Shown here: positions 1-12,055 of the stretch, piece by piece
Position numbering within the stretch: the stretch's first letter is position 1
Layout: each line of letters starts with the position of its first letter
Source: Euonymus europaeus
Lineage: Eukaryota; Streptophyta; Magnoliopsida; Celastrales; Celastraceae
Length of the DNA stretch: 64,000 bases
Reading direction: 5' to 3'
NCBI GenBank assembly: GCA_963580455.1
Contig: OY756968.1
Coordinates: 8,469,544-8,533,543, forward strand
Position numbers and translations under genes: made by a program
Notes under the pieces: model-generated
Database searches by the model: none
What the model was told of the DNA's origin: nothing
The model's input: the letters and a program-made list of their open reading frames with translations, nothing else

Positions 1-1099
1 TGGCTTGCACCGTCATTGCTGAAGCTGCTTCCTTCCCAGTTCTGGACTCCATTAACATCAGAGGATCCTAAAGAAGGATTATCGGATGGAAGACTAACTG
101 ATGATTGAACTCCAATTGGGGTTTGGAAGATTGAGTTTGACATTGGTGAGAATATGGAGGAATTGCTAAAATTGAATTCAGAAATCATTTGAGAGGAACT
201 GAAGCCCGGATTAAAGCGAAGAGCAGTATTTGGAGTCACAGACGGCCCAATATTATTAGTCCCGTAATTCAACTTCTGGAAAGGGAAACACCCCACCAGA
301 CCGGGAGGCCAGCAACCGGTATTGCCAGAGTTTGTGTTGTTCTTGTTGTTGTTGGCGACCCTGGAGCCAGAAGAAGCTGAAGGTGATTTCAAATTTGCTG
401 CCTCGATGAGGTTGAGTTCACAGGACATAGTAGAAGCATTATCATTGTTTGTGACCCGCTTCTCTTTATCAAATTCTAGCTCAGAGAGAGGCTTGTGAGT
501 GTTGGGGTCAATGCCTCTCTGCCTTAGCTTCTTCTTGATGCAGGAATTCCACAAGTTCTTAATCTCATTATCAGTTCTTCCGGGTAGTTGGGTTGCAATC
601 TGAGACCATCTGATAGAAGAAGTAGCACAATCCCAGAAATGATTTACCATTTTATGTATTTGCTGCAAGAAGAAAGAAAGAAAGAAATAAACAGTCTTTT
701 TTGCAAGAAAGAATCAGCAATAACCTGTTGCCAAGCACTGCATGGAGTTCAATAATCAAGTTCTCTTCCTGCTGTGAAAATGCTCCTCTCTTCAAATCAG
801 GCCTCAAGTAGTTGATCCACCTTAACCTGCAACTCTTCCCACACCTTTGTAGGTCTGCCAAAGGATTGCATCACATGATTACTTAAAGAAAAGAGTCCAC
901 TTTGCTTTACAGGGTGAGACATAAACATATATGCAAAAAAGAAAAAGAGAAAAGAAGGATTAATACCTGCGAGTTTGGGGACAGAGCTCCAACAACCATG
1001 TCCATGTTTGGTTATATAATTCAAAAGCTTCTCATCTTCCTCTGGAGACCACAAGCCTTTCCTTAGCTTCTGCTTGTGACAGCAGGAGTGTCTCCCCAT
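1..1099 (-). CDS. MYB61-like: R2R3-MYB transcription factor, MYB61/MYB50/MYB55/MYB86 group (3' end off window)
   Basis: Nuclear DNA-binding regulator. I read three exons: 1099-967, 854-725 and 609-1, joined across GT-AG introns 966-855 and 724-610 in the positions usual for R2R3-MYBs. Exon 1 starts at the conserved MGRHSCC N-terminus and holds most of R2 (tryptophans at LWSPEED and GCWSSV). Exon 2 completes R2 ([11 protein letters not shown]) and starts R3. Exon 3 completes R3 ([18 protein letters not shown]) and continues into a Ser/Asn-rich tail that is still open at position 1, giving about 290 codons visible. The [20 protein letters not shown] stretch fits the S13 subgroup, closest by memory to MYB61/MYB50. 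Family members act in secondary wall, mucilage and stomatal control; the function here is inferred. Upstream in-frame sequence has no ATG before a stop, so 1099 is the start. Family certain, orthology unsure. Confidence 0.93.
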
Positions 1100-1247
1100 G
1101 TGGAGTGCAAACAATGCTTCCACTGTTCCCTTCTTTATACAATAAGTGTCAGCAAAAGGTGAATGAATACTGAATAGGCTTCCTATATGGAATTCTAGGA
1201 GTTTTTTTTTTATCAAGATGGGAATCAAAACTAATTAGGTGACTGAA

Positions 1248-1273
1248 TCTAGCCTCTAGCCTCTAGCCTCTAG
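1248..1273. repeat. Heptamer tandem repeat (TCTAGCC)n in the MYB leader
   Basis: About 3.7 head-to-tail copies of TCTAGCC lie between the candidate TATA box and the MYB start codon, so they would be transcribed in the 5' UTR. On the sense strand the unit is GGCTAGA. Confidence 0.85.
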
Positions 1274-1320
1274 GAGAGAGTCACATTCAGCAGGCTGATT
1301 GTACATTGTGGCTTCATCTC

Positions 1321-1330
1321 TTTATATATA
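1321..1330 (-). promoter_or_regulatory. Candidate TATA box of the MYB gene
   Basis: Read on the minus strand this is TATATATAAA, about 220 bases upstream of the MYB start codon. A TSS about 30 bases downstream would give a leader of roughly 190-200 bases. The position is plausible, but the region is AT-rich and no transcript was seen. Confidence 0.5.
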
Positions 1331-3900
1331 TACCTGCACCATTTTTCTTGACCTGGGATTCACAGGATGATCCATTTCAGCATCCAGCAATGGACGGTTC
1401 AGATGCAACTTCTCTCATCCAGTAGATGAAAGGGAGGGGAGAGAGAACCAATAATTTCACTAGCACTTGTCTCATTAGAGTTTCAGAATTAAAAGACTTT
1501 GTGTGCAATGATAGGGCTACTGACAGATATTTTTTAAGCAGTAATCTTGTAAAATACTTGTGTTCAGAAACCTAAATAAATTTAGGGTGAAGACAAATTA
1601 AACAATTAATGCAACATTTGGACATTTTTACAATTGGGACGATTAGATGAAGTCTGTAAGCAATTCCATATTTCAACCAAAGTCTAACCCAGGATTCCCA
1701 TCACAAATCAGAAAAAAACTTTGTCCAATAAGGAATACCCCTAATTTGGTTAACATACCAAAATATAGCATCCTGCAATAAATTTTTGTACAACAGAAGA
1801 AGCTACATAACATCATCTTAATAGTTTTGTTTTCAGTGCAGATTTAATTTGTTCTATAACTTCTGAGTTGGGTACTTTTCAAATAATATTTCCCGTCTTT
1901 CTTTTTCGCCTTTTTGGGTAATTCTCCAAAATAAATATCGGTTTGGCAAGATTTCATAATTGGATGAAAGAAGAAATTGTAGTGATCCATCTTTGCCCTA
2001 ATAAGTTTTTATTCCCTACCTTTTAAAATACCACTCACACTCTACCAACCTACAGCATCATTTTTCTTTTTTCCAACTTGTAATTATTCATCATACATTA
2101 ATTTCGAATATAAATTTCTGATTCTGTGATATGCCAAAACCAAAATAATAAGAAAGTAAACTGGTGTACTCCAATATATAAATAGGACAATCACAATAAT
2201 GCAGCTGTCATGTACTGAGTTGCTGATACTTGAATGCAGACAAATTTGGGTGAATTATTACAAGTTACTGATATATTATAGCTAAATATGGAAACATTTA
2301 CTGAAATTGCACTTAATTTGGCTCTCTTTGGATTATGGATTCCACTACCCTCTTTCTTCATTTGATTACATTGACAGTAACATTTGGCAAGATGTATATA
2401 TATGTGTGTGATATAACCATGAATGAAGGGATACAATTCCATTTGGATGTAATCATAAAACAGGGCAAAGTGAAGTTAGGTAGAAATAAATGACAGAATG
2501 AATGATCCAAATTATAGAAATCAAGAAGGTGGCTAATGTTATATATATATATATATGTATGTATACACCTCAGCATTTTCTTATCATACTTAATTGAAAA
2601 TTTTGTATGAAAGACATGCTCCATTATTGTAGTTTATTAATTAAGCATCTTTTTCAACTCCAAAAAAATAATAAAAATAATAAGAGAATAACAATAAGAT
2701 TCTACACCTGTGATTTCATGTCTCTTAGTTCTTGACATTATGAAGCTTCTCTGAGCTTTAATGTCCTAATTCAGACGCCCAATGGGATATTTTGTATAAA
2801 ATAAGAGCCCATGAAAAAATACCATGTAATCTCCATATCTCATCTCATTATGCGCCTGTACCCATATATTGTAGTGAGAAGATGATCTGTTATGTGAAGT
2901 CAACCATGGTTTGTATATGATCCAGTATTTGTCAATTTATATGTTTTGCTTTGCTGTCCTTATTATTTTATCTTTCAATTGGTCTGCTAGTGTATACAGC
3001 TTTGCAGCTGGTGGAATATATCTCTGTCACCAATGATTGGGAAAGTGTGAATAAGTAATTATTGAAAAGTCTTAACTTGATTGAGGAGGCAGAGGTACTG
3101 TTCCATGTATTGTCTCAGTAAAAGTTGTAATCTATGGTGTGATTTTCTCTCCAATGCTGGAAAATTGAGATTCCTTTGGAGATTTTTACTGGAAGCAATG
3201 AAGTGTTGAGATGCTTATATCATCTGACCAAAACCCCCCCACCAAGAACACTAGATTTACAGAATGCTGATCCAGTGTTTGCTTAATTTTAGGCTTTTAG
3301 GTTATGCATGATGTATGCAGCATGCTATTTAACAATGTTTACTGTCCATTTGCCTATTCTTCCCAAACAGAGAGAAACTTTTAATCATTCCAAATCAAAT
3401 TATCCGTTCTGATATATTCCTTTTTAACTGATGCTGCTGCTTCTGCCAATCATGTGTGGCAAATTTCCATGGACATTTGCAATGTTGGGAAGGCCGATAA
3501 CTAAAGTATGGAGCACAGCATTTGATGGGAAATGTGTGAAACTCATCTTCTAGAATAGAATGATTTGGGAGACAAGAACACAACAATAAATTAAATGTGA
3601 AATGGAGAGAGACATAATCCATTTCCCCTTGAAAATGGGAGGAGCTTTTATATCGCTAATGCTCCATTTGTTAAGCGGAAAATCACTGTTTAGAAAATCC
3701 TTTTCATACTCGTGTGTTTGTTTGGAGGAAAATATAAAAACACATGAAAGTATACTAAAGTCAGATAAAAAAATTAAACAATAAGACCGGAAAATGACAC
3801 CCATTTCATTGGACGGGATTTTATTTATCTGAGACAAAAAAATATTTAAAACATTTATACTCTATAAATATATCTATCTTCTTATAGCAACATCATATCT
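1331..3900. other. AT-rich intergenic DNA upstream of MYB, no gene seen
   Basis: No reading frame here resembles a known protein; the longest are under 100 codons and have low-complexity composition. A TA run lies at about 2540-2558. The first 1-2 kb is presumably the distal MYB promoter. Bases 3480-3850 look more repeat-like but I could not define ends. Confidence 0.6.
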
Positions 3901-3933
3901 CCTTTATATATATATATATATTGGGAGTCTCAA

Positions 3934-3974
3934 GTGCGGGAGTCCGTAAATTAAAAAATTTACGGACCCCGCAC
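3934..3974. repeat. Near-perfect palindrome, arms about 18 bp
   Basis: The left arm GTGCGGGAGTCCGTAAATT pairs with the reverse complement of AATTTACGGACCCCGCAC, with one extra base in the left arm and a 4-base AAAA centre. It lies just right of a TA run (3905-3920) and 90 bases left of a second palindrome. Confidence 0.85.
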
Positions 3975-4065
3975 ATAACTGTCTCTCAAAGGTGAATTTC
4001 TGTGGGGCTCACTGTTTGGGCCCCACTGCCTCAGCTTTTTCAACATACAAAAAAGTAGGCTCGTA

Positions 4066-4101
4066 ACTTGCTTTTATACGGACGTCCGTATAAGAGCAAG
4101 T
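4066..4101. repeat. 36-bp palindrome centred on GACGTC
   Basis: The arms ACTTGCTTTTATACGGAC and GTCCGTATAAGAGCAAGT pair at 17 of 18 positions with no loop. A TA run follows at 4106-4121. The centre is an ACGT core, the kind bound by bZIP factors, but no adjacent gene suggests a regulatory role. Confidence 0.85.
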
Positions 4102-4121
4102 CTCATATATATATATATATG

Positions 4122-5640
4122 ATATATTATATCTTTTCTTTACATATACACATATTTTGCAGGCGCTTGTGCACACACATATTAATTACATCATTCTATA
4201 TACAAGTGCGGAATGTGATTATTGTCAACGTATGGGTAAAATACGAATTCTATTTTCGACATTTTCATTTCTATCTTTAGGGTTTTATTTATATACCTAT
4301 TATTGTCCCGTCAAAAAATCCAACAAAATTTGCTGAAGTGGCCTCCCCACCTCCGGCAACATGTACACGACGATTGTCTTAAAAAATAAAAAGTAGTATC
4401 AAGTCTTGTCACTTGGCAACAATATATGTATATATAAAAATTATTATTGTTGTTATTATTACTGAATTTTGACCAACTGATAAACATATGTAAATACACA
4501 TTATATATTCTCAAGAAACTAAATATTGTACCTAAAATTATGTTTTCATCAAACAAATAATGAAAAAGACTAGTAACATTATTGTCCAAACACTCAAAAT
4601 TAGTTTCTACGACAATTTTTTCTTTAGATATATTTGCTACAGTGCAAGGTTAATTTTACTCCAAACGAGTGGGTTACATAAAGCTATGTATCTTTTCCTA
4701 AGTTGATTTAGGGAGCGATAAATATGGAAAAAAGAAGAAGAAGAAGAAGACAACTATTCCTCCGTAACATTGGAATCGCAACTCTTACAAACTTGTTGTA
4801 AGTTGCACTATGATTACCTCTACTAGTTGTAAATTTTTCACAGGGAAACCAAAAACACAAAGCTCATACAGACAAGGTTAAGATTGAAGTTTCAGGATTA
4901 TTTGGCATATATCCCCCATTGTTTTGCCCACACAAGTGAAACCAATAGGGACGAATGAACAATGTGTACATTTGGGAAGACCTAAATGTATTATTCTTGA
5001 TTGGCCCATTAACAGTATTTGGAAACATAAGCACATGGATAGTTTAATAGATTTAAGTTAAAAAACACTAGTCACAGTGAAGCTCACTTGTCTTTAACTC
5101 TTGTTAGCAGTGAGTGTGATGATGAGAGAAACATGAATGTCATGATCAAGGCATTGATCTCCACATCCAATCGTCAAGCTTAATATCTTGATAATTATCA
5201 TTATGAGTTTAAACGCAACTGTTCTTTCCAGACTTGGATTTTTTTGAGGTCCAGAATACAGTAAAAATTGAATTTTATAGAAGGCGACATTATGATGAAG
5301 GCATCAAAAGCCCTTAAACGCATCATTTGGAAAAGCTTTGTCTGGTTGAAAAATATTCCTTTGTGCCCATCCCTGCATAATTACATGCATGCTTTTGCTT
5401 TATGATGGGAAATGATATTAGACTTTGGGTTAATTATATTTTACAATATCCAAAGATATGGGACGTTATATTTTTTTCGTCAGAGGTGAATATATTATGA
5501 AGTCATCACCTGAAATGTAAGAAATTACACATATTAGTCACCAAGATAGATTTCATACAGTTTTGATCAGGAGGCTCACTGATGTAGCACTTAGACAGTG
5601 CACATTGACATGTATTTATATGAAAATATAAAATATTTTT
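4122..5640. other. AT-rich intergenic DNA, no gene seen
   Basis: I find no coding similarity on either strand. A GAA-type microsatellite lies at about 4733-4750. The remainder is unremarkable AT-rich sequence. Confidence 0.55.
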
Positions 5641-5646
5641 GATTTT

Positions 5647-5853
5647 GAGATTTGTATCTATATTAGGAATTTTGTAAACATTAGGAAAATTGAAATCAGG
5701 GCAACTAGGGCTATTCTGTATATAAGTCTGAGAATTTTCTATTTTCTTATTAATTCAGTCGGTAGTACATCGACTTATATATAAAATAGCCCTAGTTGCC
5801 CTAATTTAAAGTTTCCTAATGTGTCCAAGATTCCTAATATAGATACAAATCTT
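5647..5853. repeat. Long fold-back hairpin made of LTR-like sequence
   Basis: Arms 5647-5728 and 5772-5853 (82 bp each) are inverted copies matching at about 73 of 82 positions, with a 43-bp spacer. Each arm contains GGGCAACTAGGGCTATT followed by a TATATAAG-type box, so each looks like the promoter half of one LTR. On the minus strand a purine tract GAGGGAGGGT sits just outside the right arm (about 5857-5866). That matches a polypurine tract beside the 3' LTR of the copia remnant at 5950-6370. A transcript would fold into one long stem. Confidence 0.85.
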
Positions 5854-5949
5854 AGACCCTCCCTCAAACGGAGAATGATTACATGGAAATCATCGAAATT
5901 TTGTCAAGTAGAAACTAATATCGAGCAAGAGTGTGAGTCTTCATAAAGA

Positions 5950-6370
5950 AATAAGCCAGCTGAAGAGTAGAAGAAACAAATGGAAGAGTGAGCTTGTCAT
6001 CATGAAGAAGGTTATGTGTTGTATGACAATCAATCTCAATATGTTTGATTCGCGAAGAAACAGACATAAAGCAGAGGTAGACTTGCGATCCATGACATCA
6101 CTAGCCCAATCAACATCAGAGTAACCACGAAGTTTCAAAGACGAAATAGAGGACAATAACACACCCTGGAAAATAGTGCCTCAAAGATAACATAGAATAT
6201 GAACCAAAGTAGCCCAATGAGATGATCGTATAGTAGAGACAAATTGACTCACAATGTGAACTGCATAAGCTAAATCTAGGCGAGTGACCATCAAATATAC
6301 AAAAACATTCAACAAACTCTCGATAGAGAGTCGGGTCTTCAAGAAGAGCCCCATTGATAAGTGCCAAAAT
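5950..6370 (-). pseudogene. Ty1/copia RT-RNase H fragment (degenerate)
   Basis: Reading from 6370 down, the frame has LLEDPTLYREFVEC and, after frameshifts, LKLRGYSDVDWASDVMDRKS, which is the start of copia RNase H with its first catalytic Asp. Only the C-terminal end of pol remains. It lies next to LTR-like sequence at 5647-5853 in the order expected for the 3' end of a minus-strand element. Upstream domains are absent. Confidence 0.8.
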
Positions 6371-6379
6371 ATACATTTG

Positions 6380-7150
6380 ATAAATTATTAAATATAATTA
6401 AGTTTTAAAGTGATAGTTTTTGTGCATTAAATTCAAATATTATTTTGAATATCAATTTATTATTTTGATGCAATGTTACAGGTTTACAAGCCAAATTTTA
6501 ATCATGTTTATACTTATGATTCAACCCAAGCCTAAGCTATTGTGAAATCCTTGAAATGCTATATACAACCCAAGTGAAGGCCCAATAATATAATCAAAGA
6601 CTTAAGGCTCAATCCTTAGTCTAACATGAATTTGGCCCAAAACTTGTGCAATCCATACCAATATGTTCAACAAATCAAGCCCATGTATCCAAAACCTTCT
6701 GGCCGAATTACTTAATTCCCTCGTGATGATGGTTCTAGCAGCTCAAATTTGTAGTGACGAAGACAAAAATGAACCGACACATGTACAAAACAAATACAGA
6801 GATATGTATATGCAGCACATAAGTATAGCATCACATATATTTATAAATCTATATATATACACAATATACCATATATATACACAATATACCATCTATATAT
6901 AACATGCATGTAACACATATATACATATATATAATATCACATAGTATCACAATCATATATACATGTATACAATTATCACACACACATATATAGTATATAT
7001 ACACGCACCTCATACACACACACACATATAATATACCTTACACATACATATACATAATTACCACATATTCACAGTATCACATATTCGTGTATATATATAT
7101 ATATAATCAAAACAAACAAGCAGTAAATATATATATATATATATATAACA
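6380..7150. repeat. AT-rich tract with long TA/CA microsatellites
   Basis: From about 6800 to 7150 the sequence is dominated by TATATA, CACACA and ATACATAT runs. Bases 6380-6800 are AT-rich non-coding DNA in which I recognise nothing definite; they may be LTR-derived. Confidence 0.8.
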
Positions 7151-7153
7151 CAG

Positions 7154-7200
7154 CATGCAGTGGCGGAGCCACATGGGTGTTTTAGGGGGCAATTGCCCCC
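7154..7200. other. Possible single terminus of a hAT-like element
   Basis: The string CAGTGGCGGAGCCAC followed by a GGGGGCAATTGCCCCC palindrome resembles termini I know from plant hAT-type elements. No matching inverted end was found nearby, so only one end is visible. Confidence 0.3.
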
Positions 7201-7779
7201 TCAAAAGAATTTTTTTTAATGTAATAATATATTTAAATTATATTTTTGCCCCCTTAAGTTTTTTTTAAATACTTATTCAGTAATTAATTAATTGTTTTAT
7301 TAGTATGTTACTTTTGTCTTTTGTAACAAAAGATAGTTTTGTACCAAAACATCAAATATGAACTTGATTTCTCGATCTCTATTCTCCGAACTTGTATTCT
7401 TGTTCCAGACTTATACATTAAAGATGACTAGCAATTTCCTGATGTTGGTAGTGTTTTTTGGAGTTGTTTCATGTTTTGTAGTTATTTCTTAAGTTGTGTA
7501 TTTGTTACTTATACATAACTTATATTTATATAGATGATGATTTTTTGGCTTAGAAATTAGATAATTTTTCTGTAAATATCACTAAAGATAAGGGATAAGG
7601 GATAAGAGATGTTGTGGGTGAGCAAAGATGATGAATTCTGGTGGTGCTATGTCATGGGTTAGATGATGATGGAGAGAATTTTGTGGGGAAAAGCTGTGAT
7701 TATTCGGGTAGCTAGAAGAGAAGAGATGTGGGTGTCTCTGTGAATGAAAGATGAATTAAAAAGGGCTGCGGCTGAGAAC
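7201..7779. other. Non-coding DNA left of copia B
   Basis: No gene seen. The segment continues on the other side of copia B at 12272, since the two flanks are joined by its AGAAC target duplication (7775-7779 and 12272-12276). It may be LTR sequence of the old gypsy element described at 12272-13582. Confidence 0.45.
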
Positions 7780-7998
7780 TGATAGCTTTTGAACACAAAT
7801 GATCATAAGAAACCAGATTAAGAAAATTTAGAGAGATAAGGCACATAGTATAAGAGAACGGAAGCTTCATTCAACTAAGGATTAGGGTTTTCTTACAATA
7901 AAAAAGGCACAGAGGCTAGCCTTAAGAGGCAAAACAAAACGACATAGCATTAAAGAAAAGGAAATTACTAAACTATCCTAAGCTTATTGGCATCGACA
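7780..7998 (-). repeat. 3' LTR of copia B
   Basis: 219 bp, plus-strand ends TGATAG...CGACA. Pairs with 12056-12271 with about 25 substitutions plus small indels. Confidence 0.93.
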
Positions 7999-8007
7999 CT
8001 CCTCCTT
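7999..8007 (-). other. Polypurine tract of copia B
   Basis: On the minus strand AAGGAGGAG lies directly before the 3' LTR, the position of the plus-strand primer. Confidence 0.8.
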
Positions 8008-11000
8008 AATGAGCAGAGGGGAAAATGTCTTGGATACCCAGATCAGTCCTAAACTTGAAGCACATGTCTTTAGGCAATGCCTTTGTGAATATGTTTGCAA
8101 CTTGACTATCAATGAGGCAATGCTTCAGTTCAACCTTTCCTTGAGTGACCATTTCTCTTAGGAAGTGATACTTAACAGCAATGTGCTTACTACGATTATG
8201 AAAAACCAAATTCATGCTCATAGCTATCGCTGACAGATTGTCACAATTAATTTGCACTAGATAGTTACAACCAATGCCCATCTCATGAAGAATAAATTTC
8301 AACTAGAGAGATTGACTAGCAGGTAAAGTAGCTAATATAGTAATAAATACTCAATCTCTGACGTTGATTGAGCTATAGTTGACTGCTTTTTCGACAGCCA
8401 AGAGATAGCACCTGAGTCCATGGAGAACATATACCTATAAGTACTTTTTGAATCAGTAATCGAACCTCCCCAATCACTATCAGAAAACCAAACAGCTTGT
8501 ACTTAGAGGCTCTTGCATCCACCCATGTGAACTTCTTTAGGGTGTTGCATGAATCAAGACAGTAAACTGACAGCGAACATAATATCCAACCTTGTTGCAG
8601 AGATATACAATAAACATCCAATGACAGATCTATACTCAGACAAGTCAGCATCCCCAGATTCATCTGATTTACTAAAATTCTCTTTAACATGAAGAGGAGT
8701 AGACACTGGTTTGCACCCATACATGCCAAATCTGATCAAAATAGAATCCACATACCTTCTTTCGGTTACTGCGATCTTTCCAGATTCTTGAGTGATCTCC
8801 ATTCCCAGGAAATAATAAAGAAGACCCCAAGTCATTTATCTCAAACTCCTGCTTCATGTTATGTTTAAACTTTTCCAAGGAACATTTAGAATTTTCTGTG
8901 AGAAGTAAATCGTCAACATAGACAGATACAATAAGCTTTTCTTTCTTGAGTTTCCTTCACATATAATGTGTACTCATGCTCGCATCTCTTGAATCCCTGA
9001 CTCAACAGATAAGCATCCAATTTGTTGTACCAAGCCCTAAGGGCTTGCTTTAAGCCATACAAGGCTTTATTCAATTTGAGAACCTTAATTTCTTCACCTT
9101 CTTTGACAACCTAGAGGTTGTTCAATAAACACCTCCTCCTCAATATCACCATTGAGGAACGTAGACTTCACATCAAGTTGGAAAATTTTCCATTTGTTCT
9201 GGGCTGCAATAGCAAACACTATCCTAATGGTTTCAAGTCTAGCTACTAGAGCAAATGTCTCTTGATAGTCAGTGCCCTTTCTTTGGGTACTCTGGCAACA
9301 AGCCTGGCTTTATGTCTTTGAACTTAGCCATCAGCTTTAAACTTTGTTTTAAACAGCCACTTTACTTCAATGACTGACTTGTTCATAGGCAAATCCACCA
9401 ATGTCTAGGTATTGTTTTTCTCAATCATGAACGGCTCTTCATCCATGGCCTTGACCCAAACTTCCTAATTTTTAGCATCATCAAAGCAATTAGTTTCAAA
9501 ACTGGCCATATTGCATCTTTCATAAATATCTGACAAATGATGAATCTTCCCGAGAGGGGTCTTTGGAATATCAGGAGCAAAGGATGACGACTCCTCTTGT
9601 AAGTCATCGCCTTCAGGATTAGCCACATTCATATCTTTTGGTGTGATAACTCCCTCAGAAGAACTAGAGTGATCTTGAAAATTTAATTGATTTTGAGTCT
9701 CAACATCAAGGTCTTGAGCTTCCTTTGATGAGTCCCACTCCATTCCTTATCCTCAGCAAATTTGACATCTCTACTAATTATAAGCTTCCCAGTTTTGATA
9801 CTATACACACGATAGCCTTTACTATCAGCATCATATTCTATAAAACCCCAATTTCAGCTTTCTCATCCAACTTCATACGCTTACTCTTTGGAATGTGATA
9901 GTAGCAAATACACCCGAACACTTTCAAGGACTTGACAGTAGGTTTCTTCTCATGTCAGTGCTTTAAAAGAGTGGAGTTCACCAAAACTTTGGTTGGGCTA
10001 CTATTCATGAGATGCACTGCTGTAAACACAGCCTCGGCCAAAAGTTTCTTTGACACATGTTTTTCCCTTAGCATGCTTCTAGCCTTCTTAAGAATTGTTC
10101 TATTCTTTCGTTCTACAAGACAATTCTGCTCTAAAGAGTAGGCAACTGAGAACTGATGCCTGATGCCCCTTGTTCACAAAACTCAGTAAAATCTCTGGAC
10201 ATGTACTACATTCCTCTATCACTTATCAGCATCTTGATTTTCTTTTCCCTGAGATTTTCAACCAAGTTTTCGAATTTCTCAAACACAACAAGGCATTCAA
10301 ATTGATGCTTTAGGAAATAGACCCAAGTATATCGACTGTAGTCATCAATGAAAGTTATAAAATATATGTTCTCTTGTATTGAAGAAGTTTGCATATGACC
10401 ACAAATGTACGTATGAATAAGATCTAGGGGTTGATCAGCACAATGCAGTAGGTTCTTCTGAAATGGAAATCGATTAAATTTTCCTTGCATACAGCCCTTA
10501 CACAACTCATCTATGGAGACAAACTAGGCAGATCATTCACCATTTTTTTCTTGATCATAAGTTCAATCGATGAATTACTAAAATGTCCCAGACGCTTGTG
10601 CCACAAGTCTGATTTCTCCTCTTGAATAGTAAAGGCCTTACATCTTCAGCAAACTTAATTACAAAGCTCCTCTTCTCCTTCATAGGCAAACGACCAATCA
10701 CTGTTCTATTCTTGATAATTTTGCACTCTGCCCCTTTAAAATTGAGCTCATAACCCCTTTGCATCATCTGACCAACGCTCAACAAGTTTGTAGCAAGCAA
10801 AGGAACATACATAACTTCCTGAAGAATGAATGAACCACCTCTGCCTCTCACAGCTGCAATCCCTACTCCTTTTACATTGGCTACATCACCATTTCCTAGC
10901 ACAACTTTTGTCTTTCTGCTTCTATCAATAATCTTAAAAAATTCTTTCACTCCTGTCATATGATTGCTGCATCCACTATCAATATACCACACTCAAGTAT

Positions 11001-12000
11001 TGACCTTTTGAGCAGTAAGACACACATAAAACAAAAATTGTTCTTCTTCTTCTTCATCAATCTTACCATCAGAATGCAAAATTAAATTAGCCTTTTGATT
11101 CGCTCAACAATTTTTCTAGAGATGACCATGCCTACCACAGTTGTGGTACTTTGGTTTACATTTGTACCAGCACTCTGATCAGAATGACCAATTCTATTAC
11201 AAATTTTACATTCAGTCTTTTGCTTGAGTTTAGTTGGACTACTAGGACTACTTACGTTAAGCTTGGTTCTAAAGGCATTCTTAGTACTAATCTCTTCATC
11301 CTCACATTTGGCTTCATGAGCCTCTAATGAACCCAACAGGTCACTAACAGTGAGATCGCCAAGATTTTTCTTTTCTTTGATATCAATTACCGAATTAAAC
11401 TTTTGAGGAAGACTAATTAAATTTTTTTGTAATTACTCTTTTGTCAGTCAGATGCTCACTATAAGTGCGTATTTTTTTGCCAATCTCTGCAAATCTTGTG
11501 TAATATTGAAGAACCTTCACTGTGTCCTTCATCTTCAAATTTTCGAAATCTCACAGTAATTTTTGAAGGTGGACATTACGTACTTTGGGGTTGCCCTAGA
11601 ATTCATCATGAAGAGTGTCCCAAGCTTGTATGGATGAGAGAGCACCAATGCTTATTGAGAGTATTGCTTCAGTAACTGAGGCTTGGATAATGTGAAGAGC
11701 TGTGCTATCCCATCTATTTCATTTCTTCTGCCTCTTCATGTGCTGGGACTCAGCTTTGTTCTTTGACATAGAAGCAACCACAACCTTTTTCTTTTTCTTT
11801 GATGCACTGGTATACTCAGCCACGTCATCGTCTTCTTCTGAAGTGGATGAGAAACTTGTTTGACTCACCCCATTTTTCTCAATAACTTCCCACACCTCAA
11901 TGGACTCATGATATGCCTTAAGCTTGACTGCCCAAGTATCATAGCGTTGGCCATTGAAGATTGGTATAGGGTAATGCTTAAGCAGAGTTGATTCAGCCAT
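8006..12000 (-). pseudogene. Gag-pol of copia B (multiple stops and frameshifts)
   Basis: Order from 12000 downward: gag starting MAESTLLKHYPIPIFNGQRY; a zinc knuckle CKICNRIGHS whose last Cys is lost (about 11210); protease with WYIDSGCSNHMTG (10992); GAG-pre-integrase and integrase core with FIDDYSRYTWVYF (10505-10206); RT with an intact YVDD at 8920-8909; and RNase H ending with SKHIAVKYHFLRE and IFTKALPKD (8302-8006). The frame is broken many times, so no polyprotein can be made. All domains are present, so the loss of function is by point decay, not deletion. Confidence 0.93.
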
Positions 12001-12043
12001 ACTTTTCATCCAATACCATAACATCCACTAGCATATCACAACT

Positions 12044-12055
12044 GCTCTGATACCA
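12044..12055 (-). other. Primer-binding site of copia B (initiator tRNA-Met)
   Basis: Minus-strand TGGTATCAGAGC sits directly against the inner end of the 5' LTR, matching the 3' end complement of plant initiator tRNA-Met. Confidence 0.93.

Larger units (their letters stand above)
3921..4105. mobile_element. Possible MITE-like element bounded by TA runs
   Basis: About 185 bases between two TA-dinucleotide runs contain palindromes near each end that share the GTCCGTA half-site. This arrangement resembles a small non-autonomous DNA transposon inserted at TA sites. The terminal repeats are not clearly inverted copies of one another, so the assignment is tentative. Confidence 0.35.

Noticed and set aside
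1100..1228. In-frame extension upstream of the MYB start
   Set aside because: The apparent start at 1228 is TTG, not ATG, and an in-frame stop lies at 1237-1235. MGRHSCC at 1099 is the conserved N-terminus.
3602..3784. Small ORFs of 60-95 codons at 3395-3837
   Set aside because: They overlap on both strands, have low-complexity AT-driven composition and no motif.
6815..7150. CRISPR-like repeated short units
   Set aside because: They are irregular TA/CA microsatellites with no constant repeat or unique spacers, in a plant genome.
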